Assembly (NCBI RefSeq): GCF_021502655.1
Contig: NZ_JAKFFT010000008.1
Span: forward strand, 434,001-498,000
Length of the DNA: 64,000 nt
Direction: 5' to 3'
Source of the DNA: Dyadobacter sp. CY347
GTDB taxonomy: Bacteria > Bacteroidota > Bacteroidia > Cytophagales > Spirosomataceae
Shown here: one piece after another, positions 17,410-26,532 of the stretch
Layout: each line of letters opens with the position of its first letter
Position numbering within the stretch: the first letter of the stretch is position 1
The notes under the pieces: model-generated
Seen by the model: the letters and a program-made list of their open reading frames with translations, nothing else
The model's database searches: none
What the model was told of the DNA's origin: nothing
Program-made: the position numbers and the translations under genes

Positions 17410-17874
17410 TTAAAGCTCTTCTTCTATTTCGCCGGCTTTGAGTTTCTGATTTTCCTCTTCCACCAGTTTGTTGATATCCTTAATTACATCGAAAAAAACG
17501 ACCAGCTTATCCAGCGGAATTTTATCCCTGATCATTGTATTAAAAGAAATAACGCCTTCCCGTGCCAGCTCGCGTTTCTCTTTTCCTAAGTCGGTTAGCA
17601 CAATTCGGACAAACCGCTTGTCCTGCTCACTTACCTCACGCTTGATCAGTCCGCGTTCTTCCAGGTTTTTCAGCATCCGCACGAGGCTTCTCGGTTCCAT
17701 GCCAAGCAAAGGGGCGATTTTTGTTGCCGGCGTACCGTTTTCAATGTCGATGTTGAGCAATACATAGCCCACAGCCATGGTTGTATCAAAACGTGCGGCG
17801 TAGGCATTGTACATTCTGGAAATCGAATGCCAGGCCCATTTTATCTGGAAATCAATTGTTTTTTCCTTACGCAT
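17410..17874 (-). CDS. MarR family transcriptional regulator
   Basis: A 154-aa winged-helix regulator with the MarR layout: N-terminal dimerisation helix (IKWAWHSISRMYNAYAARF), recognition helix region (TKIAPLLGMEPRSLVRMLKNLEERGLI) and the wing EVSEQDKRFVRIVLTDLGKE. It precedes the fadN-like gene by 16 bp on the same strand, so it is probably the local regulator of that beta-oxidation gene and of itself, perhaps sensing an acyl-CoA. The effector is an inference from context only. Confidence 0.88.
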   Translation of the reverse strand: MRKEKTIDFQIKWAWHSISRMYNAYAARFDTTMAVGYVLLNIDIENGTPATKIAPLLGMEPRSLVRMLKNLEERGLIKREVSEQDKRFVRIVLTDLGKEKRELAREGVISFNTMIRDKIPLDKLVVFFDVIKDINKLVEEENQKLKAGEIEEEL

Positions 17875-17966
17875 CGTTAAAAAATCTGAATAGTATCAGG
17901 TATGCCCCTTCTCACAAATGTAAGAAATCAGCCCACTATTATGCAAGCATACTAATTTTAGTTTTA

Positions 17967-18002
17967 ATAAAAAACGCATCGTCCGGAGCCGGACAATGCG
18001 TT
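17967..18002 (-). terminator. Intrinsic terminator of the TlpA-like gene
   Basis: A 14-bp stem with one mismatch (17973-17986 with 17989-18002; inner arms CGTCCGG/CCGGACA, 2-nt loop) followed on the minus strand by a T-rich run. It lies 20 bp past the stop of the gene ending at 18023. Confidence 0.85.
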
Positions 18003-18022
18003 CTTCAAAATGCTTTACAAAT

Positions 18023-19270
18023 CTATTTTTCAGCGATCAGCTTGTCCATTAGGCCATTGAAATCGGTCACAAATTCATCAAAATAAGCGCCTGTTCCCTG
18101 GCCTGAAAAACCCGTATGGATTTCGCGAACTTTTCCTTTTCTGTCAATAAAAATCGTTGTGGGATAAGACATTACCTTGTTAAGCATAGGCAATGCTTTC
18201 GCAGTTGCCTCGTCGGTGTTGGTTCCGGCCAGAAGGATCGGATAATCAATTCCCATGCGTTCGATCATGCGTTTGATCTTAGGATTCGAAACTTTGGGAT
18301 CATCCGATCTTTCAAAGGACAAACCAACAATTTCAACACCCCGGTCTTTGTTCTTTTTATACCAGGGCGCCACAAAATTGGTTTCGTCCATACAATTCGG
18401 GCACCACGATCCCATGATCTGGATGATCACGACTTTGTCTTTAAATCTTGGATCTTTCAGAGAAACCGGCTTGCCGTCCGAGTCAGGAAATGTAAAGTCG
18501 ACGGTTTCAAAACCAGGTTTTAAATAAGTTAAACTGGCAGCATCAGGCAGTTTCGCCTGATCATTTTTCTTGGCAGTAAAGCTTCTTAAACTCTTCACAC
18601 CCGACCACATAGAACCTTTCAGCGAACCATCGCTTTGGATGGCAGCTTTGAAAAGCTTCGCATTGGAACCGTCGAATGTCGATAAGAACAAACTATCGCC
18701 ATGAACATTACCCGTAAGAAAGCGATAATCGCCCGTTGTGGTCAGTATGGAGCCTTTTACATTGGTTCCTTCCTGAATAAATGAACCCACGGATTGCGTA
18801 GTGTCCCCTGTGGCCTCGGTAATGAATGTTGCGTCCCACTTCCCGGCAACGGATTTGGTGCTCTTTGCTTCGCCCGGTTTGAAGAATTTATAATCCTTTC
18901 CAAACTCTGCTTCGAAAGGGATTGAGCCCGCTACAACGCCTTTTGCATATCTGTAATAAGTGCCATTCAGCTTTTCTCCGTCAGCTTTTGCAATGATCTT
19001 CATGTCAAAAAGATCCATAGGGATCACCAGCGAATCATTTTGGAAGAATGCTGTATCCATTTGCAACCGCTCCGTATCATTGATTACAACAACAGAATAA
19101 GTTTTCCCATCCGGATTTTTAGTTACATCCATAATAAACGGGATCCTGTTTTCATCCCGGCTCAATGTTGCACGCCAGGTGCCGGTTTTCAGGTCGGTTT
19201 GCGTCGATGAATTGCAACTTACGAATGCAAATAAAATCAGGACAGCAGCAATCTGATTAATGAGTCTCAT
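18023..19270 (-). CDS. TlpA-like thioredoxin-fold lipoprotein
   Basis: Envelope disulfide/thiol protein. The 415-aa product has a lipoprotein signal (MRLINQIAAVLILFAFVSC, lipidated Cys 19). A middle part of beta-rich sequence (GKWDATFITEATGDTTQ and similar) is unlike thioredoxin. The C-terminal 150 residues are a TlpA/AhpC-TSA domain with the redox site GSWCPNCMDE and the cis-proline segment SYPTTIFIDRKGK. It stands alone, divergent from rsmH. Reduction of periplasmic disulfides, for example in cytochrome c assembly, is the usual role of the fold; the partner here is not known. Confidence 0.85.
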   Translation of the reverse strand: MRLINQIAAVLILFAFVSCNSSTQTDLKTGTWRATLSRDENRIPFIMDVTKNPDGKTYSVVVINDTERLQMDTAFFQNDSLVIPMDLFDMKIIAKADGEKLNGTYYRYAKGVVAGSIPFEAEFGKDYKFFKPGEAKSTKSVAGKWDATFITEATGDTTQSVGSFIQEGTNVKGSILTTTGDYRFLTGNVHGDSLFLSTFDGSNAKLFKAAIQSDGSLKGSMWSGVKSLRSFTAKKNDQAKLPDAASLTYLKPGFETVDFTFPDSDGKPVSLKDPRFKDKVVIIQIMGSWCPNCMDETNFVAPWYKKNKDRGVEIVGLSFERSDDPKVSNPKIKRMIERMGIDYPILLAGTNTDEATAKALPMLNKVMSYPTTIFIDRKGKVREIHTGFSGQGTGAYFDEFVTDFNGLMDKLIAEK

Positions 19271-19353
19271 ATACAGTAGGTTATTATTAAATTAACAGAA
19301 AGCCGCCGAAATTAAATCCTTTGCCGACAGCGATTCGTACGCTTGAAAATTGC

Positions 19354-19361
19354 TAAGTTTG
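19354..19361 (+). promoter_or_regulatory. Putative -7 element of the dcw cluster promoter
   Basis: TAAGTTTG fits the Bacteroidota TAnnTTTG -7 consensus, about 50 bp before the rsmH ATG. No clear -33 TTG at the normal distance. The context TTGCTAAGTTTG closely resembles the sequence before the gene at 30036. Confidence 0.4.
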
Positions 19362-19409
19362 TAACTGCCTCCTGGCAAGAATAAGTTCCTATTACGTTGC
19401 TTTTAACAA

Positions 19410-20327
19410 ATGGATTTACAAAGTACATATCACGAGCCTGTCATGTTGTCCGAATGCCTGGAAGGGCTTAACATTCAACCGGAGGGTGTTTACGTAGATG
19501 TGACCTTTGGTGGCGGCGGACATTCCCGGGCGATTCTGGAAAAATTAACAACGGGCCGACTGCTCGTTTTCGATCAGGATCCGGATGCTGCGGCCAATGC
19601 TGCGGAATTTAAAGATGACAAGCGATTTACATTTATAGCGGCCAATTTCAGGCATTTAAAGCGTTACCTGAAACTGCATAAGGCCGAAAAAGTAGACGGT
19701 ATCCTGGGCGATCTGGGCGTATCCTCACACCAGATCAACACACCGGAGCGCGGTTTTTCCACAAGGTTCGACGCCGACCTGGATATGCGCATGAACCCGA
19801 ACATTGAAAAAACAGCCCGTGAAGTAATTAATTCAAGGTCAAGCGCCGAATTGCAACGGATTTTAGGTATGTACGGCGAGGTCACCAATGCCCGCACAGC
19901 TGCCGAAGCAATATTTACATCAAGACACAGCACGCCGATTGACACAATTGCGGATTTAAAAGGGATTCTCCTAAAATATGCCCCTAAGCATCGCGAAAAC
20001 AAGTATTTTGCCCAGGTGTTCCAGGCATTAAGGATTGAAGTAAATGATGAGCTGGCGGTTTTGGAAGAATTTCTGACGCAGGTCCCGGAGGTGCTTAATC
20101 CCGGCGGAAGATTGGTGGTGATGTCCTATCATTCGCTGGAAGATCGTTTGGTCAAAAATTTCATTTTAAAAGGAAAATTTGACGGAGAATTAGAAAAGGA
20201 CTTCTACGGAAATGCGATTAGGCCCCTCAGCAGCGTTACCAGAAAACCGGTGGAAGCAACTCCCGAGGAAGTTGCACGAAATCCCCGGGCCAGAAGCGCA
20301 AAGCTCAGGATCGCAGAAAAAATATAA
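19410..20327 (+). CDS. rsmH: 16S rRNA (cytosine(1402)-N4)-methyltransferase
   Basis: Methylates C1402 of 16S rRNA using S-adenosylmethionine. The 305-aa protein has the RsmH/MraW marks: HEPVMLSECLEGL at the start, the SAM-binding DVTFGGGGHSRAILE, DGILGDLGVSSHQINTPERGFS and VVMSYHSLEDRLVKNF. It is the first gene of the dcw group; mraZ, which usually comes just before it, is not present in the 139-bp gap back to the TlpA-like gene. The ftsL-like gene follows after 24 bp. Confidence 0.96.
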   Translation: MDLQSTYHEPVMLSECLEGLNIQPEGVYVDVTFGGGGHSRAILEKLTTGRLLVFDQDPDAAANAAEFKDDKRFTFIAANFRHLKRYLKLHKAEKVDGILGDLGVSSHQINTPERGFSTRFDADLDMRMNPNIEKTAREVINSRSSAELQRILGMYGEVTNARTAAEAIFTSRHSTPIDTIADLKGILLKYAPKHRENKYFAQVFQALRIEVNDELAVLEEFLTQVPEVLNPGGRLVVMSYHSLEDRLVKNFILKGKFDGELEKDFYGNAIRPLSSVTRKPVEATPEEVARNPRARSAKLRIAEKI

Positions 20328-20351
20328 TTTGTTTAAAATCCCCACTTGAGA

Positions 20352-20777
20352 ATGTCGGAAAATAAGAGAAGACCTAAGCCCATTCCGCCTAAGCCTCCAA
20401 AGCCTGCGAAGCGCAAGCGGGAATATCATTTGTTCAACTGGCTCAACAAGTTTTTGCCGCTGGATAAAGTTTTTGGTGAAAAAGCACCGGGTAAGGAAGA
20501 GCGGCTTCCGGTTAAATATTTCTATTATTTTGGCTGGATCGTCATCCTGCTCGTGGCCTACGAACGCATTGGTTTTCAGTCGGAACAATATGTTAGGAAC
20601 AGCATTAAGCTTAAAAAAGAAGTGGACGATCTTCGGGCTGAGTACACGTCCATTCATGCGGAATACATGAAAAGCGGGTTGCAGTCTGTGATCATTGAAA
20701 AAGTAAAGTCCGAAGGTTTGGAAGAAAACCTTACCCCTCCCAAAAAGATCATTATCAAGTCGGAAGAAGACGATTAG
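20352..20777 (+). CDS. ftsL: FtsL-like cell division protein
   Basis: Small bitopic division protein expected to act with FtsQ/FtsB and PBP3 at the septum. The 141-aa product has a proline- and lysine-rich cytoplasmic start, one membrane segment (about residues 56-72, YYFGWIVILLVAYERIGF) and a periplasmic coiled-coil-like stretch (KLKKEVDDLRAEYTSIHAEY). Sequence identity across FtsL is always low; the call rests on topology and on its place between rsmH and the transpeptidase gene, as in other Bacteroidota. The frame opens at a TTG at 20346, but the ATG at 20352 is the better start. Confidence 0.8.
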   Translation: MSENKRRPKPIPPKPPKPAKRKREYHLFNWLNKFLPLDKVFGEKAPGKEERLPVKYFYYFGWIVILLVAYERIGFQSEQYVRNSIKLKKEVDDLRAEYTSIHAEYMKSGLQSVIIEKVKSEGLEENLTPPKKIIIKSEEDD

Positions 20778-20837
20778 TCGATACTGACAAATGAAATATA
20801 CTCAATCCTTATAAGCTTAATTTTCTTCTGAGAAGTA

Positions 20838-22982
20838 ATGAAGAACGACGTTGAAAGCGGTCAGAACAATAAGAAAGCGCTGATTGCCCGTGCCAGGACT
20901 GTGGGCTGGCTTTTGTTTTTATTGGCCGTTGCGGTTTTCGGTAAACTGATCCGCGTGCAGTATTACGACGAATTCAAAGGCAAAACCTGGGCAGAATATT
21001 CTGCTAAAAACGACCTGAAAATCGACACGATTCCGGCGATGCGCGGGAACATTTATTCTGTTGACGACCGCCTGCTGGCCACCTCGCTGCCATATTATTA
21101 TGTGGGATTGGATACAAAAGTGGCTGATTCGGCTTATTTCAGGAATAACATTGATGAGCTGTCGTCCTTACTGGCCAAAAGTTTTGGTGAGCATACTGTG
21201 GCTGGTTATAAGAACAAGATCATGCGTTATCGCGTGAGTAAAAGCAAACGCTATTTGAGGCTTAAATCCCGCCAGATCAGCCATTTGGACCGGGAAAAGA
21301 TTAAACATTGGCCGTTTTTCGTAAAGAACAGAAAAGGCGGCGGAGGCAAGTTCGAAACGATTTACAGACGCTATAAGCCGTTCAGCCCCATGGCCGACCG
21401 GACCATTGGCGGCATTGACCCCAAAAGCGGACGCGGATACATTGGCCTGGAAGCCAGTTTTGACAAAAACCTTGAAGGAAAAGCGGGCATAGGATGGGTG
21501 GAAATGGTGGAAGGCGGCATGAAGATTCCTGTGGGCGATGCATTAAATGTACAGCCGGAAGCTGGAAGGGACATTTATACCACGCTGGATATGAATTTTC
21601 AGGACCGGGCGGAAATCGCTTTGCGCAGAAAACTCATTGAAAGCAAAGCCAACTACGGCTGCGTGATCATTATGGAAGTGGCAACGGGCGAAATCCGCGC
21701 GATGGCCAATCTGACCAAGCGCGGCGAGGGCAAATACGAAGAAGTTTTCAATTACGCCGTTGCGGGTGGCGCCGATCCTGGCTCTACATTCAAGCTGCCG
21801 ACCATGATGGCGCTTTTGGAGGAAACAAAAATGAACCCTGATCAGATTACGGTCAATACTGGCGCAGGCTCGGTCCGTTTCCGTGGAACATCCATTAATG
21901 ATTCCAAAAGAGGTGGCCATGGCGTTCTGACTGCGACGCAGGTTTTTGAAAAATCGTCTAATATTGGCGTTCATATGCTCATGCAGCGTTACTTTTTCTC
22001 AAAACCGGACACTTACCTATCCTATTTAAAACGCTTTCACCTGACCACGCCCACCGGAATCCATATGAAAGGGGAAAAGCCTCCTTATATTAAAGACCGC
22101 ACGTCCAAGCAATGGAGCGCTTACTCGCTGACCTTCATGTCATACGGCTACGAAATGTCCATGACACCGCTGCAAACGCTGGCACTTTATAATGCAGTTG
22201 CCAATGACGGTTACTGGGTCAGGCCAATGATCGTGCGCGAGATCAGGAATGCAGAAGGCGTTGAAGACAAAATCCCGTCCTATGTTGAAGACAAGCCGAT
22301 TGCTTCTCCTGAAACGATTAAGAAAGTGAAGACGATGCTGGAAGGCGTTGTGAAAGCGGGCTCTGCCAAAAACATCAGTTCGGAGCTTTACCAGATCGCA
22401 GGAAAAACCGGAACGGCGCAGAAACTGATCAACGGCATTTACACGCCTGGAAAATATTACACGTCATTTGCCGGCTATTTCCCCGCCGATAAGCCCAAGT
22501 ACAGCGCCATTGTGATCATTGATACACCGCAGGGCGCGGGTGCCAACTACACATTATACGCAGGAAGCGTTGCTGCGCCGGTTTTCAAGGAAGTGGCCGA
22601 CCGGATCTACGCCTACGATGTGAGCATTCAAAAACCGATCAAAGACTCATTATCAGAACTTTCCAAAGATGTAAAATGGGCAGGAAGATCAGCGGATCTG
22701 AACATAATCAGCAAAGAACTTAAACTGACGCCCGTTCCCGAAGGCAGCGAATATGCTGCGGCTTCGCTCCTTAAAAAAGGAAAAACCAACTGGCAATCCC
22801 GCAATATGAATTCCAGGGAAGTGCCTGACCTGCAAGGCCTTGCCATGCGCGATGCGTTGTATATTTTGGAAAATAAAGGATTCAATGTCACATTTAAAGG
22901 TTCGGGCAAAGTGGTGGAGCAATCCCTGCCGCCGGGAACCAGTGCCGCTGGCAACAAAACGATCCTATTAACATTACAGTAA
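20838..22982 (+). CDS. ftsI: Division-specific peptidoglycan transpeptidase (PBP3/FtsI) with C-terminal PASTA domain
   Basis: Cross-links septal peptidoglycan in the periplasm; beta-lactam target. The 714-aa protein has an N-terminal membrane anchor (about 24-41), the dimerisation domain (IPAMRGNIYS), and the transpeptidase with SxxK as Ser316-T-F-Lys319, SSN at 373-375 and KTG at 523-525. The final 60 residues (VPDLQGLAMRDALYILENKG and on) form one PASTA repeat, as in many Bacteroidota PBP3 proteins but not in E. coli FtsI. The murE ATG follows the stop by 7 bp. Confidence 0.94.
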   Translation: MKNDVESGQNNKKALIARARTVGWLLFLLAVAVFGKLIRVQYYDEFKGKTWAEYSAKNDLKIDTIPAMRGNIYSVDDRLLATSLPYYYVGLDTKVADSAYFRNNIDELSSLLAKSFGEHTVAGYKNKIMRYRVSKSKRYLRLKSRQISHLDREKIKHWPFFVKNRKGGGGKFETIYRRYKPFSPMADRTIGGIDPKSGRGYIGLEASFDKNLEGKAGIGWVEMVEGGMKIPVGDALNVQPEAGRDIYTTLDMNFQDRAEIALRRKLIESKANYGCVIIMEVATGEIRAMANLTKRGEGKYEEVFNYAVAGGADPGSTFKLPTMMALLEETKMNPDQITVNTGAGSVRFRGTSINDSKRGGHGVLTATQVFEKSSNIGVHMLMQRYFFSKPDTYLSYLKRFHLTTPTGIHMKGEKPPYIKDRTSKQWSAYSLTFMSYGYEMSMTPLQTLALYNAVANDGYWVRPMIVREIRNAEGVEDKIPSYVEDKPIASPETIKKVKTMLEGVVKAGSAKNISSELYQIAGKTGTAQKLINGIYTPGKYYTSFAGYFPADKPKYSAIVIIDTPQGAGANYTLYAGSVAAPVFKEVADRIYAYDVSIQKPIKDSLSELSKDVKWAGRSADLNIISKELKLTPVPEGSEYAAASLLKKGKTNWQSRNMNSREVPDLQGLAMRDALYILENKGFNVTFKGSGKVVEQSLPPGTSAAGNKTILLTLQ

Positions 22983-22989
22983 TTCCTTC

Positions 22990-24468
22990 ATGGAGAGCAC
23001 CCCAGAGAAAATTTTAAGCGATATCCTGATTGGCGTGGCCGGCGCTAACGTCACCGGCTCTGATATAGTAACCATCAACAGCATTATTCTGGATTCCCGA
23101 AGGGTTCTGCCAGGAAGCTTATTTGTAGCGCTCAGAGGAACTCAAACCGATGGGCATCAATACATTGGCATTGCAACAGAACTTGGCGCGGCAGCTATTC
23201 TTTGTGAAGAACTTCCTGAGAAACTCAGTGACAACGTTACGTACATTCAGGTTGCGGATTCAGCCGAAGCAATGGGCCTTATTGCCGCTGCATTTTATGG
23301 CCATCCTTCTCAACAGATCACATTAGTAGGTGTAACCGGCACAAATGGTAAAACATCCGTTGCTACATTTCTCTTCCAGCTTTTCCGTGCACTCGGCTAT
23401 CGCTGCGGCCTGATCTCAACGGTTCAAAATCAGATCGAGGATGAGGTGATCCCTTCCACGCACACCACGCCGGATGCCGTTGCGCTGAACCATTTGCTTT
23501 CCCAAATGCAGAAAAACAAATGCAGCCACGTGTTTATGGAAGTAAGCTCACACGCTGTTGCCCAACACCGCATTACAGGTTTGCACTTCGCAGGAGGCAT
23601 TTTTACCAACATTACCCACGATCATTTAGACTTTCACAAGACATTCGACAATTATATCAAAGCCAAGAAAGGATTTTTCGACCAGCTTCCTAAAACCGCC
23701 TTTGCACTGGTGAATGTTGACGACCGGCGCGGCGCCGTCATGGTCCAGAATACAAAAGCGAAAGTTGAAACCTATTCGTTACAGACTCTTGCGAGCTTTA
23801 AAGGAAAAATCATTTCTGACACGCTGGCGGGCATGCATATGGAGGTTAATAATCAGGAAGTCTGGTTCCGGGTGATAGGCCGTTTTAATGCTTATAATTT
23901 GCTTTCCGTTTATGGCGCGGCAGTTCTTATGGGCGAAAAACCGGAATCTGTCCTAACCGAACTTTCCAACCTGAAAAGCCCTCCGGGACGTTTTGAGCAG
24001 TTTCATTCGGCTGATAACATTGTGGGGATTGTGGATTATGCGCATACGCCGGATGCGTTAGAGAATGTGCTGGAAACGATCAATCATTTGCGGAGCGGAA
24101 ATGAGAAAGTGATCACGGTTGTGGGTTGCGGGGGAAACCGGGATGCTGAAAAGCGGCCTAAAATGGCTGCTATTGCCTGCAAATTGAGTAACCGGGTCAT
24201 TTTAACCTCGGATAATCCGCGTTACGAAGATCCTATGGATATTTTGGAGCAAATGCGAAAAGGCGTTCCGCCATTGGATTACAAAAAAACCTCGGTGATT
24301 GAGGATCGCTATGAGGCCATTAACAAGGCATTTGAAGAGGCGAATCCTGAGGACATTATTTTAATTGCCGGTAAAGGCCATGAAAATTACCAGGAAATTA
24401 AAGGCGTAAAGCATCATTTCGACGATAAAGAAGTTCTGCTTGAAGCTTTTGCAAGGCGTTATTCCTGA
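22990..24468 (+). CDS. murE: UDP-MurNAc-L-Ala-D-Glu:meso-diaminopimelate ligase
   Basis: Adds the third amino acid to the peptidoglycan precursor in the cytoplasm. The 492-aa protein has the Mur ligase P-loop VTGTNGKTSVATF (about 116-128), HTTPDAVALNHLL, EVSSHAVAQHRI and VDYAHTPDALENVL. The selectivity motif is DNPR at about 408-411 (TSDNPRYEDP), which in this family marks meso-diaminopimelate rather than lysine as substrate. It sits between ftsI (7 bp) and mraY, in the standard dcw order. Confidence 0.96.
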   Translation: MESTPEKILSDILIGVAGANVTGSDIVTINSIILDSRRVLPGSLFVALRGTQTDGHQYIGIATELGAAAILCEELPEKLSDNVTYIQVADSAEAMGLIAAAFYGHPSQQITLVGVTGTNGKTSVATFLFQLFRALGYRCGLISTVQNQIEDEVIPSTHTTPDAVALNHLLSQMQKNKCSHVFMEVSSHAVAQHRITGLHFAGGIFTNITHDHLDFHKTFDNYIKAKKGFFDQLPKTAFALVNVDDRRGAVMVQNTKAKVETYSLQTLASFKGKIISDTLAGMHMEVNNQEVWFRVIGRFNAYNLLSVYGAAVLMGEKPESVLTELSNLKSPPGRFEQFHSADNIVGIVDYAHTPDALENVLETINHLRSGNEKVITVVGCGGNRDAEKRPKMAAIACKLSNRVILTSDNPRYEDPMDILEQMRKGVPPLDYKKTSVIEDRYEAINKAFEEANPEDIILIAGKGHENYQEIKGVKHHFDDKEVLLEAFARRYS

Positions 24469-24552
24469 TATTGGCGCTAAAAATCACATTTGCCTTTTTG
24501 CGTAGTCTTTGAAAAGAACCAACTTTGCAAAGTCATCCCCAATACATTATTC

Positions 24553-25767
24553 ATGCTCTATTACTTATTCGATTATCTCGACCAGCACTTCAATATCCCG
24601 GGAGCGGGTGTTTTCCAATATATTTCATTCAGGGCGCTGGGAGCCACGGTTTTATCCCTTTTCATCGCCGCGACTTATGGAAAAACCATCATTAACTTCC
24701 TGAGAAAGAAACAAATGGGCGAGACAATCCGGGATTTGGGATTGGCCGGTCAGATGGAAAAAGCCGGAACACCAACCATGGGTGGTTTTATTATTCTGGC
24801 TTCACTGCTTATTCCCGTGCTGCTTTTCGCGAAACTGAGTAATGTATACATTGTCCTCCTCATCATTACAGCGCTTTGGACAGGGATGATTGGGTTTGTG
24901 GATGATTATTTGAAAAAATTCAAGAACAACAAAGACGGCCTTCACGGGCGGTTCAAGATTGTAGGGCAAGTGGGATTGGGCGTCATTGTAGGCCTTACGC
25001 TGTCTTTTAATGATAATGTCAGGATCCGGATTTACGAGCAGCCTTTATTGAGCTCCAACTTGGGCGAAATCCAGCGTTACCGCGACATTATCCACCCGAC
25101 AGTAACAACGATCCCTTTCATTAAAAACAACGAATTTGATTACAAAGCGTTGCTATTTGGCTGGTTACCAGAAGAATACACTTGGGTCATTTACACAATC
25201 ATCGCCATTTTCATCATTACCGCTGTTTCCAACGGAGCCAATATTACCGATGGCATTGACGGCTTAGCGGCAGGCGTTTCGGGGATCATTGCGCTTACGC
25301 TGGGCGTTTTGGCTTATTTATCAGGGAATACGAAGTTCTCGCAGTATCTGAACATCATGTACATTCCGAACTCGGGTGAGCTGGTGATTTTCTGCGCGGC
25401 ATTTATAGGCGCCTGCGTCGGGTTCCTCTGGTATAACGCGTATCCCGCCCAGGTTTTCATGGGCGACACCGGAAGTTTAATGCTGGGAGGTGTTATCGCC
25501 GTTATCGCACTGGCCATCCGCAAAGAATGGCTTATCCCCTTCATGTGCGGTATTTTCATCGCCGAAAACCTCTCCGTAATCGTCCAAGTCAGCTATTTCA
25601 AATGGACTAAAAGAAAATACGGCGAAGGCCGAAGGGTGCTCCTAATGTCACCACTTCACCATCATTATCAGAAAAAAGGCATCCACGAATCGAAGATCGT
25701 AACCAGGTTCTGGATTGTAGGGATTATTCTGGCGATTTTGACATTGGCGACTTTGAAGTTGCGGTAA
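24553..25767 (+). CDS. mraY: Phospho-N-acetylmuramoyl-pentapeptide-transferase
   Basis: Makes lipid I by joining UDP-MurNAc-pentapeptide to undecaprenyl phosphate in the inner membrane. The ATG at 24553 gives 404 aa starting MLYYLFDYLDQHF, the normal start of this family in Bacteroidota; the frame extends 21 codons upstream without family similarity. Motifs seen: GTPTMGGFIIL, the metal-binding aspartates in GFVDDYLKKFKNNKDGL, NGANITDGIDGLAAG and MGDTGSLMLGG, and MSPLHHHYQKKG near the end. It is the last dcw gene here: murD, ftsW, murG, murC, ftsQ, ftsA and ftsZ do not follow, and a palindromic repeat begins 4 bp after its stop. Confidence 0.95.
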   Translation: MLYYLFDYLDQHFNIPGAGVFQYISFRALGATVLSLFIAATYGKTIINFLRKKQMGETIRDLGLAGQMEKAGTPTMGGFIILASLLIPVLLFAKLSNVYIVLLIITALWTGMIGFVDDYLKKFKNNKDGLHGRFKIVGQVGLGVIVGLTLSFNDNVRIRIYEQPLLSSNLGEIQRYRDIIHPTVTTIPFIKNNEFDYKALLFGWLPEEYTWVIYTIIAIFIITAVSNGANITDGIDGLAAGVSGIIALTLGVLAYLSGNTKFSQYLNIMYIPNSGELVIFCAAFIGACVGFLWYNAYPAQVFMGDTGSLMLGGVIAVIALAIRKEWLIPFMCGIFIAENLSVIVQVSYFKWTKRKYGEGRRVLLMSPLHHHYQKKGIHESKIVTRFWIVGIILAILTLATLKLR

Positions 25768-25770
25768 ACG

Positions 25771-25860
25771 CCTGTCACACTGAGCGTAGTCGAAGTGCTA
25801 GCACGATGTACCTCACTTCGACTCCGCTCAGTGTGACAGGTAAGTGACGCTCAGTGTGAC
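25771..25860. repeat. Large palindromic intergenic repeat (REP-like)
   Basis: Arms of 27 bp at 25771-25797 and 25814-25840 are inverted copies with a single mismatch, around a 16-nt loop. The conserved part reads CACTTCGACTCCGCTCAGTG and continues TGACAGG. A third, shortened arm (GCTCAGTGTGAC) follows at 25849-25860. It fills the gap between the convergent genes mraY and 25869, so it may also act as a two-way terminator. A diverged half-copy lies at 41284-41307. Confidence 0.85.
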
Positions 25861-25868
25861 AATGTAGG

Positions 25869-26444
25869 TTAACGCCCTACCGCCTCGCTATAACGTCTCG
25901 GATCATAACCCTTCGCAAACAGCGGATATTGGTCAAAAATCCTTCTTACTACGCTCCTGTAATGGTTATTGGAGTTTTCTACGCCTTTGAAAATACCTGA
26001 CGCGTAGCCTCTCCATACAACCTGGTCGCTTTCGGCATCGATTAGGGAAACGATGAGCGTTCCTTTGTCAAGGGCGTATTTGATTGGTTCGTAGCGGAAG
26101 CCGTCGTTTTCAGTATCTACCCAGTTTTTAATGACCGGCTGCATGTAGCCCTGATAACGCAGGTTATCGTAAAAGATACCGTAATTGACCAGTAATGTTG
26201 GTTTTTCAGCCGTGAGCTTGTAGCCTCTCACTTGCATTTGACGGCGGATGGCTTCGTAGATCTCGGTGCAGAGATTATTGGTGTCACGTTCGCATTCCAG
26301 AAAAGTATAGGAAGAATAATCCTTGAAGTTGGTCTCGTAGCTGTAATCATGCTCCACAAACACTTTCCGACCACTGGAACAGCCCGCTATGATAATGACT
26401 AGGAGTAAAGCGGCATAAGTAAAAATTGACCTTAGCATAAGCAT
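25869..26444 (-). CDS. DUF4136-like lipoprotein
   Basis: A 191-aa outer-membrane or periplasmic lipoprotein of unknown role. The signal is hydrophobic and ends in IIIAGC (lipidated Cys about 22). The mature sequence has the pattern of DUF4136: a YETNFKDYSSYTFLE start, IRRQMQVRGYKL and LLVNYGIFYDNLRYQGY, then GTLIVSLIDAESDQVVWRGYASG, which describes a small beta-sheet domain. A second ATG two codons in is equally possible as start. It stands alone between the mraY repeat and aroB. No function is known to me for the family. Confidence 0.75.
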   Translation of the reverse strand: MLMLRSIFTYAALLLVIIIAGCSSGRKVFVEHDYSYETNFKDYSSYTFLECERDTNNLCTEIYEAIRRQMQVRGYKLTAEKPTLLVNYGIFYDNLRYQGYMQPVIKNWVDTENDGFRYEPIKYALDKGTLIVSLIDAESDQVVWRGYASGIFKGVENSNNHYRSVVRRIFDQYPLFAKGYDPRRYSEAVGR

Positions 26445-26532
26445 TTAATTTGTCAGGTTTATGAAAATATATCAAGAATGTATTTATACAAATCCTTCGA
26501 AAGCAATAGCTTATGCCAGATATTTTTAAAAA

